Positions 18,381-28,598 of a DNA stretch of 64,000 nt are shown in pieces. The translations under genes were made by a program, and so were the position numbers. The notes beneath the pieces are model-generated. The model ran no database searches, was not told where the DNA came from, and saw only the letters and a list, made by a program, of their open reading frames with translations. Within the stretch, counting starts at the first letter, position 1. Each line of letters starts with the position of its first letter. The stretch is from Allofustis seminis DSM 15817 (lineage in GTDB: Bacteria > Bacillota > Bacilli > Lactobacillales > Carnobacteriaceae_A), in NCBI RefSeq assembly GCF_000374325.1, contig NZ_KB894080.1, positions 62,001-126,000 on the forward strand, in the 5' to 3' direction.

Positions 18381-20114
18381 TTGGATATGCAAGCGATGCT
18401 CTTTCAATTTGTGGGAGGGCTTGGAATTTTCCTGTTTGGAATTTCTTTGATGGGGGACGGCTTGAAGCTGACGGCTGGCGATAGTTTGCGCGAGTTATTA
18501 CAGCGATTCACTTCGACCCCTTTTAAAGCAGTCTTAACAGGAGTGGTCGTGACCAGCCTGATTCAAAGCAGTTCAGGAACAACTGTTTTAGCGGTCGGTT
18601 TGGTGAGTAGTGGCTTTATGACATTACAGCAAGCCATTGGCGTGGTCATGGGAGCCAATATCGGAACGACCGTTACTTCGTTTATTATTGGGATTAATCT
18701 TGGACAATATGCACTGCCAATTATCGGTGCTGGCAGTATCTTAATGTTCTTCTTCAAAAATCCGCAAATTAAACATATTGGTCAAGTGATCATTGGTTTT
18801 GGGATGCTCTTTTATGGATTGGAACTGATGGGAACAGGGATGGAACCTTTGCAAGAAGTTCAAGCATTCCACGATTTAATGGCACGTCTATCCACGAACC
18901 CAGTCTTAGGGGTCGGAGTTGGAACGGTCCTGACAATGGTTATGCAATCATCAAGTGCAACAATTGGGATCTTACAACAACTTTATGCCCAAGGAAGTAT
19001 CACATTGGGAGGATTGCTACCTGTCTTATTTGGAAATAATATTGGAACAACGATTACCGCTCTTTTGGCAACAGTTGGTGCAAATGTTGCAGCGCGTCAA
19101 ACAGCTGGCGCACATGTCTTTTTCAACGTGATGGGAACAATCTTCTCGATTATTTTGTTGCATCCTTTCACATTGATAATTACTTATGCCACCGATTCAT
19201 TAGGCTTAGCACCTGCTATGCAAATTGCATTTGCACATGGGTTATTCAACATTTTAAATGTTATTATTTTATTCTGGTTCATTCCACAAATTGCACGTTT
19301 GATGGAAAAATTAATGCCCGACAAGCAAGTCGAAGAAGAAGCACCTACTCATCTGGATGTTCAAGTATTGCGTAATGCGGGACCTACATTGGCATTGCAC
19401 CAAGCACATAAAGCGCTAATTCAACTTGCACTTATCGTTCAAGAACAATTCGATCTAGCAGCACTTTATTATCATGAAAAAGATGAAAAATATGTTAAAC
19501 AAATTCATATTTTAGAAAATGAAATTAATCAAAAAGATATTCATTTAACCGATTATTTAGGGCTTATCTCTGAATATGAACTAGGTCAGTCCGATACTGA
19601 AGTTCTATCAGCAATGATTAATACGAGTAAATATTTGGAACGTATCGGGGACCATACCACGCAAATTACAGACAACTTAACAGAAGCCGTCCATATCGAA
19701 AAACATCGTATCGAAGAAGGAAAAGCTAATACTGACGGCCGTAAGATGCAGTGGGGCGACTCAAAATTAGAGCGCATGTTCTTACTAGCACAAGAAAACG
19801 TTGCTGGAATCGTACATCTGATAGATTTAGGCGATCGTTCGGTCGTATCTGATATTTTAGAGCGTGAAGCAGAAATTGATGCATTGCAAGAAAAATTGCG
19901 CACACGCTACATTAATCTTATTCGTAGCGGAAAAAGCTGCCCAACCGATAATATTCTCTTTATCGACATTGTGGCCAGCTTGGAACGTATCGGAGATCAT
20001 ACGCGCAAACTTGTTACCAATCATTTGAATTTCTTATATCATTACAGTCCGCAAGATATTATCGAAGAGTCCGAGCTAAGTGTTACACCTAAAGTAGATC
20101 AGCCAGCCAATTAA
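18381..20114 (+). CDS. Na/Pi cotransporter family protein with PhoU-like tail
   Basis: This 577-residue protein has two Na/Pi-cotransporter repeats carrying the hallmark QSSS motifs (IQSSSGTTVLAVG about residue 60 and MQSSSATIGILQQL about residue 195). About eight membrane segments are followed by a cytoplasmic PhoU-like helical domain with paired ERIGDHT motifs (YLERIGDHTTQI and LERIGDHTRKL). It probably couples sodium to phosphate movement; some relatives act in phosphate efflux. The TTG start at 18381 is chosen because gggagga ends six bases upstream; the ATG at 18366 overlaps that Shine-Dalgarno. Confidence 0.88.
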   Translation: MDMQAMLFQFVGGLGIFLFGISLMGDGLKLTAGDSLRELLQRFTSTPFKAVLTGVVVTSLIQSSSGTTVLAVGLVSSGFMTLQQAIGVVMGANIGTTVTSFIIGINLGQYALPIIGAGSILMFFFKNPQIKHIGQVIIGFGMLFYGLELMGTGMEPLQEVQAFHDLMARLSTNPVLGVGVGTVLTMVMQSSSATIGILQQLYAQGSITLGGLLPVLFGNNIGTTITALLATVGANVAARQTAGAHVFFNVMGTIFSIILLHPFTLIITYATDSLGLAPAMQIAFAHGLFNILNVIILFWFIPQIARLMEKLMPDKQVEEEAPTHLDVQVLRNAGPTLALHQAHKALIQLALIVQEQFDLAALYYHEKDEKYVKQIHILENEINQKDIHLTDYLGLISEYELGQSDTEVLSAMINTSKYLERIGDHTTQITDNLTEAVHIEKHRIEEGKANTDGRKMQWGDSKLERMFLLAQENVAGIVHLIDLGDRSVVSDILEREAEIDALQEKLRTRYINLIRSGKSCPTDNILFIDIVASLERIGDHTRKLVTNHLNFLYHYSPQDIIEESELSVTPKVDQPAN

Positions 20115-20136
20115 TTTACAATTATCATAATAGATG

Positions 20137-20183
20137 AGATTCAGGCGCAGCTTTTTATGCTAAAAGCGGTCTGAATCTTTTTT
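20137..20183 (+). terminator. Terminator after the Na/Pi cotransporter gene
   Basis: An agattcag / ctgaatct stem with additional imperfect pairing inside is followed by a T-rich run. Confidence 0.65.
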
Positions 20184-20295
20184 ATTTCTAAGAGAAAATA
20201 AGGCCCTTTAGAGGAAATGTCAACGTGTTACTACTTGTTTTCAAGCGGTCTATGGTAAAATGAAAGGGTAGAATAACAAAAAGAAGGTGAAGGCT

Positions 20296-20997
20296 ATGTC
20301 TTTCATAGAAGTGAAAAATGTTGCACGCTATTTTGGCGAGGGAGCACGTAAAGTCGTTGCTAACGAGAATATGAATTTCACTATCAAAGAAGGAGATTTT
20401 TGTGTCATTGTAGGACCAAGTGGTGCAGGAAAGACAACCATGCTGAACCTCCTTGGCGGAATGGATCGTCCTAGTGCAGGTCATATTCTAATTGATGGAG
20501 TTGATATTGCTGAATTTGATGACCTTAAACGTACAACCTATCGGCGCAATGATATCGGCTTTATCTTCCAAAATTATAATCTCATTCCGAATTTGACAGC
20601 TAAAGAAAATGTTGAAATGGCCGCTGAATTATCAAATGATTCTTTATCGGCAACTCAAGTGTTGACCGCTGTAGGATTAGCCCATCGTTTGGATAATTTC
20701 CCAGCACAACTCTCAGGCGGCGAACAGCAACGTGTCGCCATTGCACGCGGTCTAGTCAAACGTCCAAAATTGCTACTTTGCGATGAACCGACAGGCGCAC
20801 TTGATTTTAAGACAGGCATTCGCGTTTTGGATATTTTGAAACAAGCTAATATTGACTATCATATGACCGTAGTCGTTATCACACATAATCGCGAAATTGC
20901 AAAAATGGCAGATCGCATCATTGAAATCTCCAATGCAACCGTTCGCAATATTCAGCTACAAGAGCATCCTGTCCCCGTTACTGACCTATCATGGTAA
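20296..20997 (+). CDS. MacB/LolD-type ABC transporter ATPase
   Basis: This 233-residue ATPase has Walker [11 protein letters not shown]-loop [12 protein letters not shown], signature [15 protein letters not shown], Walker [13 protein letters not shown] and the switch His in VVITHN. The [12 protein letters not shown] stretch and the EPTGALD Walker B are typical of the MacB/FtsE subfamily that pairs with FtsX-like permeases. The ATG at 20296 follows agaaggtgaaggct; a GTG at 20287 lies inside that site. The cognate permease gene follows 110 bases downstream. Confidence 0.9.
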   Translation: MSFIEVKNVARYFGEGARKVVANENMNFTIKEGDFCVIVGPSGAGKTTMLNLLGGMDRPSAGHILIDGVDIAEFDDLKRTTYRRNDIGFIFQNYNLIPNLTAKENVEMAAELSNDSLSATQVLTAVGLAHRLDNFPAQLSGGEQQRVAIARGLVKRPKLLLCDEPTGALDFKTGIRVLDILKQANIDYHMTVVVITHNREIAKMADRIIEISNATVRNIQLQEHPVPVTDLSW

Positions 20998-21113
20998 TCA
21001 GATAAAAATCTATAGCATTGCAGCTAAATAATGTGAGGCATTATATACATCTATTTGCACATACACTATCTATAGATCCGATGACATTTATTGAAAAGAG
21101 GAGGTGAATGCTC

Positions 21114-24100
21114 GTGAAACGAACATTATGGAAAGATACTTTTCGTGAAATTCGCCATTCCATCAGTCGTTTTTTAGCCATTTTATTTATTATTTTAATT
21201 GGTGTTGCTTTTTATGTGGGCATTCGCTCTGCAGGACCCGATATGCTAGCAACTGCCAATAAATATTACCGTGAACAAAATTTAATGGACGGTCAAGTCA
21301 TCTCAACAATTGGTCTAGAAGCAGACGATCTAGAAGCCATTGAAGACATTCTAGATGAAAATGGTGGCGGAAAACTCACACCGCAAATAACACAAGATGT
21401 TATTTTTGAAGAAACAAAACAAACAGTGCGCCTTTATAGCTTGGCTGACGTTTCCTCTGATCATTCAATCAATCGCTATCATATCTCTGCTGGACGCTTA
21501 CCTCAAGCCCCCCATGAGATTGCCCTAGATGATGCACATCATTTTGCGGCGCAATTTGAACTAGGAGACACTATAACAATTGCAGATGATTTTGTTAAAG
21601 CTACTCATGAGAAGATATCCGATGACAAAGAATTTGCATCCGCTGATATGACTCAAGGACTTTTGTTAACGCAACATACTTTTCAAGTGGTCGGCTTCGT
21701 TCGCTCGCCTCTATTTATTGAAGAGCCTACACGTGGCAATTCACTTGTTGGTGGAGGAAAATTAAATGCCTTCGCGGTTATTTTACCAGAAGCGTTCGAT
21801 ACCAAACGTTATACAGATGTTTATTTCACTTTAGATCAACTCATGCATGAAGCAGCCTATAGCACATCTTACAAAGATCGGCGTGATGATTTTATTGAGC
21901 TTTTAGAGCAAAAACTGGAGCGTCGTGCCGCCGATAAACAAGATGAAATAAGTGGCACATTGGAAGAAGAAATTCAAAAAGGCGAGGAAGCCCTACAAGA
22001 AGCACGCACTGAACTAGATGATGCACGCCAGAAATTAATACAAGCTGAAGCAGAGTTAAAAGATGCCCGCGACCAATTAAATGCTGGGCAAATTGAATTG
22101 AATAATAAAAGACAAGCGGGGCGCCAACAACTGGATGATGCATGGGATGAGTGGCAGCGTGGTGCTGACCGCTTAGAAGATGGACGTATAAAACTCCAAG
22201 AAGGAAAAGATGAATGGAATGCCGCTGCACAATTCTTAGAGCAAAAAAGTGATGAACTAACTCAACTGGAAGCAGGCTTAAAAGCAATTGCCGAAGGAGA
22301 AGAAGCACTCGCTGCTGCTCAAGAAGAATTGGCACAAAATGAAAAAAGCTTAAATGAAAAAGAAGCAAAACGTCCGCAACTGACAGCATTTTTAAAACAG
22401 ATGGAGCAACTAGGAGTCGACCAACTCCATGGATTTACCCGTAGTGAAATCTTACAACAATTAAAGCAACTGGATCAGGCGCGCCAACAACTGGAGGATG
22501 CCAAGCAGCAACTTAACCAGCAACAAGCAGAGTTAGCAGCAAAGCGTCAAGCACTTAACGGCTATACCCCAGAGCAACTTGAAGCATTGCGAACACAACT
22601 CCAAGCTAACGAAAAAAATCTTGCACAAAAGCAAAAAGAGCTCGAGGCCAAAGCAAATGAATTCGCCGAACAAGAGCAAAAAATTAGTATAGCAAAACAG
22701 ACATTAATAGAACAATCTGCACTCTTTGACGATCAAATTGCAGCAGCGGAAGCGAATCTAGCAGCCCAAGAAGAAAAATGGGCAGCGGGCAAAGCAACCC
22801 TTGATGAACAAAAAGCAACATTTGAACGTCAATCCATTGCAGCCGAAAATGAAATAGCAGAAAATGAAGCAAAACTTAACGATGCCAAAGCATTGCTTAA
22901 AGATCTTCCAACAGTTCGCTACATCATCAACGATCGCGACGATAATCCAGGCTATACTGAATATGAAGATAATGCCGCGCGTATTAATGCTATTGCAGGT
23001 GTATTGCCTATTTTCTTCTTTTTTATTGCTATTTTGATTTCGCTAACTACAATGACACGTATGGTGGATGAAGAACGAGAATATATTGGAATTATGAAAG
23101 CAATGGGCTATCGCCGCCAAGAAATTGCCCTCAAATTTATTGTTTATGCTTTTTTAGCGACTACTTTAGGCGCTGCTATGGGGCTTTTTATCGGTTATCC
23201 ACTCTTTCCACAGCTCATTTATAATAGTTATCGTTCGCTTTATAATCTGCCAGACATACAACTGGATACTTATCCACTATTTACAGCGACCGCTTTATTT
23301 GCAAGTTATTTAGCAACTGTTTTTGCAACGCTGCTTGCAGTATTACATTCGCTTCGTTTAAGTGCTGCACAATTATTGCGACCTAAAGCGCCAAAAGAAG
23401 GGCAACGTATTTTGCTCGAAAAAATTACACCACTCTGGGAGCGATTAAGTTTCAACTATAAGATAACATTCCGCAATTTGTTCCGCTATAAGACACGTAT
23501 GTTAATGACGATTTTCGGTGTGGCAGGTAGCTGCGGGCTTATTTTAACAGGATTTGGACTGAGTGATTCGGTCATTGATATTCCAAATTTACAATTTGAT
23601 GAACTTAGTCATTATCAAGCAATTGCAGCACTAAAAGAAGCTGATGAGGCAGATCGTGCCACTTTGGAACACTTTTTGCAGTCGGAAGAAGCCATTCAAG
23701 ACACGCTCTCCATTACAACAATGACTGCCAAAACAGAAAAAAAAGGCATGAATACCCAACAAGTAACACTTTATGCAGTCCAAGAACCAGAGCGTCTGCC
23801 CGCTTTTATTCAGTTGCAAGATTCTAAAACAAAAAAACCACTGCCTTTAACTGATGGCACCATCTATATTACAACGAAATTGGCCGAACTCTTAGGCATA
23901 AAAGCAGGCGACACATTGACCATTGAATCGACCGATCGTGGAAGCTTTGAGTTTGAAATTTCAGGCATTGCCGAAAATTATCTTGGGCATTTCTTATATA
24001 TGACTGCTGAAACATATACTGAAATCACAAATCAACCTGCTGAGCCAAATCTGAAACTTATTCAATATGATACAAAACAGTTGAGTGCAACGGAATTTGG

Positions 24101-24587
24101 CGAAAAATTGCTCAAACAACCTGCCATTATGGGCATTTCAAACTTGAATGATGTGAAACGCTCATTCACAGATACAATTGACAGTCTAAATATTATTACT
24201 CATGTACTCGTCATCTCTGCTGCCCTCTTGGCTTTTACTGTCTTATATAATTTGACCAATATTAATGTAGCTGAACGTATTCGTGAATTATCCACCATTA
24301 AAGTACTCGGTTTTTATGATCGCGAAGTTACAGCCTATATTTACCGTGAAAATATTTTTCTTACACTGATGGGTATCGTGGCTGGATATGGGTTCGGGTA
24401 TTTATTGCATGGTTTTCTCATCCGAACGACCGAAGTGGATATGATGCGCTTCAGTCGCCATATTTCTTGGCAAAGCTATGCGATGTCTGCTCTATTAACC
24501 TTTACCTTTGCGACTCTTGTAATGTTTATCGTCCACCGCAAACTCAAACATATTAATATGGTCGATGCACTAAAAGGGGGCGATTAG
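21114..24587 (+). CDS. FtsX-like ABC permease with a long extracytoplasmic coiled coil
   Basis: This 1157-residue permease has an N-terminal membrane anchor (FLAILFIILIGVAFYVG, about residues 20-36) and an extracytoplasmic domain. A roughly 340-residue Gln/Glu/Ala-rich heptad region (about 255-600, with runs such as LEDAKQQLNQQQAELAA) follows. Then come FtsX/MacB membrane blocks: FFFFIAILISLTTMTRMV plus two more helices, a second anchor at TIFGVAGSCGLILTGFG with another extracytoplasmic domain, and three C-terminal helices. GTG at 21114 is preferred, eight bases after aggaggtg; an ATG at 21108 is too close. Type VII (MacB-like) transporters use such domains for mechanotransmission or antibiotic/lipid handling. 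Substrate unknown. Confidence 0.85.
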   Translation: MKRTLWKDTFREIRHSISRFLAILFIILIGVAFYVGIRSAGPDMLATANKYYREQNLMDGQVISTIGLEADDLEAIEDILDENGGGKLTPQITQDVIFEETKQTVRLYSLADVSSDHSINRYHISAGRLPQAPHEIALDDAHHFAAQFELGDTITIADDFVKATHEKISDDKEFASADMTQGLLLTQHTFQVVGFVRSPLFIEEPTRGNSLVGGGKLNAFAVILPEAFDTKRYTDVYFTLDQLMHEAAYSTSYKDRRDDFIELLEQKLERRAADKQDEISGTLEEEIQKGEEALQEARTELDDARQKLIQAEAELKDARDQLNAGQIELNNKRQAGRQQLDDAWDEWQRGADRLEDGRIKLQEGKDEWNAAAQFLEQKSDELTQLEAGLKAIAEGEEALAAAQEELAQNEKSLNEKEAKRPQLTAFLKQMEQLGVDQLHGFTRSEILQQLKQLDQARQQLEDAKQQLNQQQAELAAKRQALNGYTPEQLEALRTQLQANEKNLAQKQKELEAKANEFAEQEQKISIAKQTLIEQSALFDDQIAAAEANLAAQEEKWAAGKATLDEQKATFERQSIAAENEIAENEAKLNDAKALLKDLPTVRYIINDRDDNPGYTEYEDNAARINAIAGVLPIFFFFIAILISLTTMTRMVDEEREYIGIMKAMGYRRQEIALKFIVYAFLATTLGAAMGLFIGYPLFPQLIYNSYRSLYNLPDIQLDTYPLFTATALFASYLATVFATLLAVLHSLRLSAAQLLRPKAPKEGQRILLEKITPLWERLSFNYKITFRNLFRYKTRMLMTIFGVAGSCGLILTGFGLSDSVIDIPNLQFDELSHYQAIAALKEADEADRATLEHFLQSEEAIQDTLSITTMTAKTEKKGMNTQQVTLYAVQEPERLPAFIQLQDSKTKKPLPLTDGTIYITTKLAELLGIKAGDTLTIESTDRGSFEFEISGIAENYLGHFLYMTAETYTEITNQPAEPNLKLIQYDTKQLSATEFGEKLLKQPAIMGISNLNDVKRSFTDTIDSLNIITHVLVISAALLAFTVLYNLTNINVAERIRELSTIKVLGFYDREVTAYIYRENIFLTLMGIVAGYGFGYLLHGFLIRTTEVDMMRFSRHISWQSYAMSALLTFTFATLVMFIVHRKLKHINMVDALKGGD

Positions 24588-24590
24588 CAG

Positions 24591-25910
24591 ATGATAACTG
24601 TCATGGATTATGTAAAAGAAGTTGGGCATCTATCATTTATTGATTGTCCCTATACTGAGATGGATATGATGGTTCTTTTAGATATTTCTTACTTGCCATT
24701 TGAGCTGTGGGTGCCGTCCCTCACTTATGCAAAAGAGATAGCCCCGCCCTCACGAAAATGGCTCACAACGGATAAAAAGCACCCACTTTTTATAAGCGTG
24801 CAAACTATTTATCATGAATTTTGCAAAAAGCCAAAAGATTATTACTTGAAAAATCATCTCGTTGCAACAGAATATCGGCAAGAATTATTAAAAGTCTTAG
24901 CGCATTTACCGCGTTATCAGCATGTGCAATTTGGCTTAATCCAAACAAAAATAGCACCCAAACAAGAGATGGACTATTCCTCACTCGTCTTTATATTACC
25001 TGGTGTGCCTGAACAATTTGTTGCATTTCGCGGATCAAATGCATCTTTCATCTCCTGGATGGAAAATGTAACACTTTTAATGAAACCATCCGTTCCTGCA
25101 CATCGCGTGGCACTTGAATATTTGGCAGACATTTTTAATAATCTGCCTGGACCTTTTGTGATTACAGGACATTCTAAAGGGGGACATTTAGCATTATTTG
25201 CGGCTTTTTTGTCGGACTATAATGATGCACCCAGTGCCTTATTACCCTTGCCCCATAAAGTTTCAACAGATTGCATAAAAAAAGTTATGAATTTTGATGG
25301 ACCTGGACTTGCTCCAGATCTTGCCAAAAAGTTGCATCACCATCCACTATGCCACAAAACACAGCATTATATTCCTGAAGCGGCCATTGTGGGCAGCCGT
25401 TTATGCCCACTTGTGGTACCTGATATTATTTCAAGTTATAATTTTTCAGTCTTTCAACATAATTTGCGCTTTTGGAAAGTTGATGCCACATATTGTCAAC
25501 TAATGCGTGCTAATGATATTAGTCCTTGGAGCCACACATTCAACGACACCTACGAAAAATGGGCACAAGAATTTGAACCAGATGAGATTTTAGCCTTTTA
25601 TCGAGTACTCTTCCAGATGCTAAAATCAATGGGCTATGCTTCTTTCAATGAGATTGATGATGATATTTTTACTTTTTTACGTCATTTCAAATCTCATTTC
25701 GATGCACTCAATGCACAGGATCGTGCCCTAATTGACCGCATTGGCTACCGCTTTTTGGTCATTGCTAAAGATATGCTCATACAAAATAGTACTCTTTTTT
25801 CAACAATTCAAACGACCCAACAGACGACTCATCATGCTCAGACTACTTATGAAACAATGAAAGATACCCTCGAACATCTCTTAAAAGACTGGTTACCCCC
25901 TTGGCACTAG
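24591..25910 (+). CDS. Mbeg1/DUF2974-like alpha/beta hydrolase
   Basis: This 439-residue protein has a lipase-like nucleophile elbow FVITGHSKGGHLA (Ser195). Its N-terminal MDYVKEVGHLSFIDCPYTEMDMMVL pattern is typical of DUF2974 (Mbeg1-like) proteins. A later NFDGPGL segment is also family-typical. No signal peptide is seen, so it is predicted to be cytoplasmic. The substrate is unknown; a lipid or ester is plausible. It starts three bases after the stop of the ABC permease, with its ribosome binding site (gggggcg) inside that gene, so it is cotranscribed with the exporter. Confidence 0.75.
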   Translation: MITVMDYVKEVGHLSFIDCPYTEMDMMVLLDISYLPFELWVPSLTYAKEIAPPSRKWLTTDKKHPLFISVQTIYHEFCKKPKDYYLKNHLVATEYRQELLKVLAHLPRYQHVQFGLIQTKIAPKQEMDYSSLVFILPGVPEQFVAFRGSNASFISWMENVTLLMKPSVPAHRVALEYLADIFNNLPGPFVITGHSKGGHLALFAAFLSDYNDAPSALLPLPHKVSTDCIKKVMNFDGPGLAPDLAKKLHHHPLCHKTQHYIPEAAIVGSRLCPLVVPDIISSYNFSVFQHNLRFWKVDATYCQLMRANDISPWSHTFNDTYEKWAQEFEPDEILAFYRVLFQMLKSMGYASFNEIDDDIFTFLRHFKSHFDALNAQDRALIDRIGYRFLVIAKDMLIQNSTLFSTIQTTQQTTHHAQTTYETMKDTLEHLLKDWLPPWH

Positions 25911-25918
25911 CATTTATT

Positions 25919-25960
25919 AAAGAATAAATGGCTTTTTTATGAGCGATTTATTCTTTTTTT
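25919..25960 (+). terminator. Terminator after the exporter-hydrolase operon
   Basis: An 11-bp stem (aaagaataaat / atttattcttt) with a 16-base loop runs directly into a T tract, nine bases after the hydrolase stop. Confidence 0.75.
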
Positions 25961-25971
25961 GTGCTTATGAG

Positions 25972-26000
25972 TTGTCAAGCATGCCGGAAGTTGCTATGAT
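25972..26000 (+). promoter_or_regulatory. Promoter of the uracil permease gene
   Basis: TTGTCA (25972-25977) and TATGAT (25995-26000) are separated by 17 bases. An 80-base leader follows, with a weak cagg/cctg pairing. I could not identify a PyrR-binding loop or a downstream attenuator hairpin. Confidence 0.65.
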
Positions 26001-26080
26001 ATTTCAGGTGAATTTTTCAACCAACATGAGTGGCTGTGGTAAATGATGCCTGAGCTAATTTTTAGTAAAGGAAGATGACA

Positions 26081-27352
26081 ATGTCAAAACAATCCAACAT
26101 TATTTTAGGAATTGACGAGAAACCCACATGGGCGAAAGGATTACTTCTTAGTTTTCAACATGTATTTGCAATGTTTGGAGCAACAATATTGGTACCTATA
26201 CTATTAGGATTGCCTGTATCTGTTGCTCTTTTTGCGTCTGGTGCTGGCACGCTCATCTATCAATGGGTGACCAATAAAAAAGTTCCTGTATATCTTGGCA
26301 GCAGCTTTGCTTACATTGGTGCTATGCAAATTGCAATGGAGCAGATGGGAGGCGATATTTCGGCTGCTCAAACTGGAATCTTCATGGCAGGGTTAGGCTA
26401 TTTAGTGCTTGCACTGCTTATAAAAAAAGTAGGCAACCAATGGATCACAAGATTGCTACCCCCTATTGTCATTGGGCCTATGATTATGGTCATCGGGTTA
26501 TCCCTTTCTGCTAGCGCCGTCCAAAATGCTGGCTTTATCGTAGGTGGCGATTGGCGCATGATGGTCGCTGCCATTATGACATTTATTATTACTGCCCTTA
26601 TCAATACAAAAGCAAAAGGCTTTTTAAAAATCATTCCTTTTTTAGTTGGAATTGTCGGGGGATATATCATAAGTGCATGCCTTGGATTAGTCGATTTTAC
26701 GCCAATTATCGAGGCCCCATGGCTCTCATTTCCATCACTCATCTTCCCTTTTCCTACACACCTTTTTGATTCTTATACGCTTTATTTCGGACCAGAAGCT
26801 TTTGCGATGATCCCACTTATTCTAGTAACAGGTGCCGAACATATCGGTGATCATACGGTCTTAGGTCAGATTTGTGGCACAAACTTCCTTGAAAATCCTG
26901 GCCTTGAAAAAACATTAGCTGGCGATGGTCTTGCTACTGCTTTCTCTGCTTTAATCGGTGGACCAGCCAATACAACTTATGGCGAAAATACCGGTGTTAT
27001 TGGAATGACTGGGATTGCAAGTGTTTATGTTATTCGAAATGCAGCCTTATTTGCAATCGCTTTAAGTTTTTTAGGTAAATTTACAGCACTTATTTCCAGT
27101 ATTCCAACTGCTGTGCTTGGAGGTATCTCCATTTTGCTTTATGGTGTTATTGCAAGCAATGGTCTGAAAGTGATGATTGAAGATCATACGGATTTTGGAC
27201 AACCGCGTAATTTGATTATTGCCAGTGCTATGCTCGTGATTGGACTGGGTGGTGCAGTATTTGATCTAGGATGGATCACTTTTTCAGGAACAAGCTTGAG
27301 TGCAATCGTTGGTATTTTATTAAATCTAACATTGCCACGCACTGAGGTATAA
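26081..27352 (+). CDS. Uracil/xanthine-type permease, UraA-like (NCS2 family)
   Basis: This 423-residue NCS2 nucleobase transporter has about 12-14 membrane segments. Motifs include QHVFAMFGATILVPILLGLP near the start, YLGSSFAYIGAM, TGAEHIGDHTVLGQI (the conserved Glu/His substrate region) and GGPANTTYGENTGVIGMT. These match proton-coupled uracil permeases (UraA/PyrP). The ATG at 26081 follows aaaggaag by six bases; an in-frame ATG at 26075 is too close. No pyrimidine genes are adjacent. Confidence 0.88.
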   Translation: MSKQSNIILGIDEKPTWAKGLLLSFQHVFAMFGATILVPILLGLPVSVALFASGAGTLIYQWVTNKKVPVYLGSSFAYIGAMQIAMEQMGGDISAAQTGIFMAGLGYLVLALLIKKVGNQWITRLLPPIVIGPMIMVIGLSLSASAVQNAGFIVGGDWRMMVAAIMTFIITALINTKAKGFLKIIPFLVGIVGGYIISACLGLVDFTPIIEAPWLSFPSLIFPFPTHLFDSYTLYFGPEAFAMIPLILVTGAEHIGDHTVLGQICGTNFLENPGLEKTLAGDGLATAFSALIGGPANTTYGENTGVIGMTGIASVYVIRNAALFAIALSFLGKFTALISSIPTAVLGGISILLYGVIASNGLKVMIEDHTDFGQPRNLIIASAMLVIGLGGAVFDLGWITFSGTSLSAIVGILLNLTLPRTEV

Positions 27353-27426
27353 TGGTCCTCTTTCGAGTGTAGAGGCATAATATTCATGGATAGATCGTCT
27401 GCTACTAATGATCTTTATTATCCCAT

Positions 27427-27463
27427 CAAAAAAACGTTCGCGATTTTAAGCGAACGTTTTTCT
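27427..27463. terminator. Bidirectional terminator after uraA-like gene and D-hydroxyacid dehydrogenase
   Basis: An 11-bp stem (aaaacgttcgc / gcgaacgtttt) has an eight-base loop. A-rich and T-rich flanks let it serve the two convergent genes. Confidence 0.85.
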
Positions 27464-27477
27464 TTAATTGTTTATCA

Positions 27478-28431
27478 TTAACCGACAATATTTTGTGGAT
27501 GACCTTCTATGAAAGCCATTGTATTTGCAAATACAATCTGTGCCCGAATGACCATCGCTTCATCTGTTAAATAAGCCACGTGTGGTGTAAGTTGTGCATT
27601 TTTAGCATGGAGCAATGGATAATCTGCTGGAAGAGGAGGCTCCATATCGAATACATCAATGCCTGCTCCAGCAATCTGACCTTCATTTAGTGCATCAGCT
27701 AATGCTTGATTGTCAACAATTGGACCGCGCGCACAATTAATAAGTAGTGCTGTGTCTTTCATTAATGCAATTTTTTCGCGGCTGATCATACCTTTTGTTT
27801 CTTCATTTTGTGGAAGATGGACTGAGATAATATCACTTTTTGCCATAACATCATCTAAAGACATATAAGTTATGCCTAATGCTTTAGCTTCTTCTTTTTC
27901 GCTACGGCTATATGCAATAAGTTCTACACCAAATGCTTTAAATAGACGCGCCGTTTGTAAACCGATATTTCCTGTTCCAATAATGCCAACTGTTTTGCCT
28001 TTGATTTCTTTTCCTTGGAAAGGCCCTGGGAAGTTGTCGGCACGAATTTCTTCATCACCTGCACTAATCTGACGATACAAATCGATCACTAAACCGATCA
28101 CTAACTCGCTCACTGCAGTATTAGAATAGCCTGCAGCATTTGTAATGAGAATCTCTCTTTCAGCAGCTGCTTTCACATCCACATGGTCAACACCTGTAAA
28201 TGCCACATTAATTAATTTCAACTGGGTTGCTTTTTCAAATGCTTCTTTTGGATAAGGATTGTTTGCAATCATGACAATATCTAAGTCTTTTGAACGTTTG
28301 GCTAATTCATTCACATCCGTTGTCTTTTCATTATAGTAGATAAATTCATGACCTGCTTCCTTTAATGGGGCAGCCAATTCCTCAATAAGGGTATCTGGCA
28401 CACGTAAGGGTTCTAATAATCCTATTTTCAT
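27478..28431 (-). CDS. D-2-hydroxyacid dehydrogenase family protein
   Basis: This 317-residue NAD-dependent dehydrogenase reduces a 2-oxoacid to its D-2-hydroxyacid or works in reverse. The Rossmann motif is VGIIGTGNIGLQTARLFKAFG, followed by LIAYSR, where lack of an acidic residue leaves the cofactor choice open. The catalytic Arg lies in INCARGPIVD, the Glu in IDVFDMEPPLP and the His in LTPHVAY. The ATG at 28431 follows aaaggagg. Substrate cannot be assigned; it is not clearly a D-lactate dehydrogenase. Confidence 0.87.
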   Translation of the reverse strand: MKIGLLEPLRVPDTLIEELAAPLKEAGHEFIYYNEKTTDVNELAKRSKDLDIVMIANNPYPKEAFEKATQLKLINVAFTGVDHVDVKAAAEREILITNAAGYSNTAVSELVIGLVIDLYRQISAGDEEIRADNFPGPFQGKEIKGKTVGIIGTGNIGLQTARLFKAFGVELIAYSRSEKEEAKALGITYMSLDDVMAKSDIISVHLPQNEETKGMISREKIALMKDTALLINCARGPIVDNQALADALNEGQIAGAGIDVFDMEPPLPADYPLLHAKNAQLTPHVAYLTDEAMVIRAQIVFANTMAFIEGHPQNIVG

Positions 28432-28598
28432 TCCCAATTTCCTCCTTTATTTGTTCCTCTCCATCATAACAGTAAAAAACAGTTGATTCATTATCTTTTA
28501 TGTATAAAAAAAGTACACAAAATGTTGATTTTATACATGAATTTTGCACTTTTTGGAAAGTGTCATTTTTTGAAGGCATCAGAATATTTATGCACCAC

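Noticed and set aside
21892-22389. A 165-codon minus-strand open frame inside the ABC permease
   Set aside because: It is Leu/His-rich, an antisense shadow of the Gln/Glu-rich coiled-coil region, with no start signal.
28540-28580. Hairpin cacttt / aaagtg followed by T residues after rlmH
   Set aside because: Its T run is on the plus strand, where no gene ends; on the minus strand, where rlmH ends, the tail is not U-rich.
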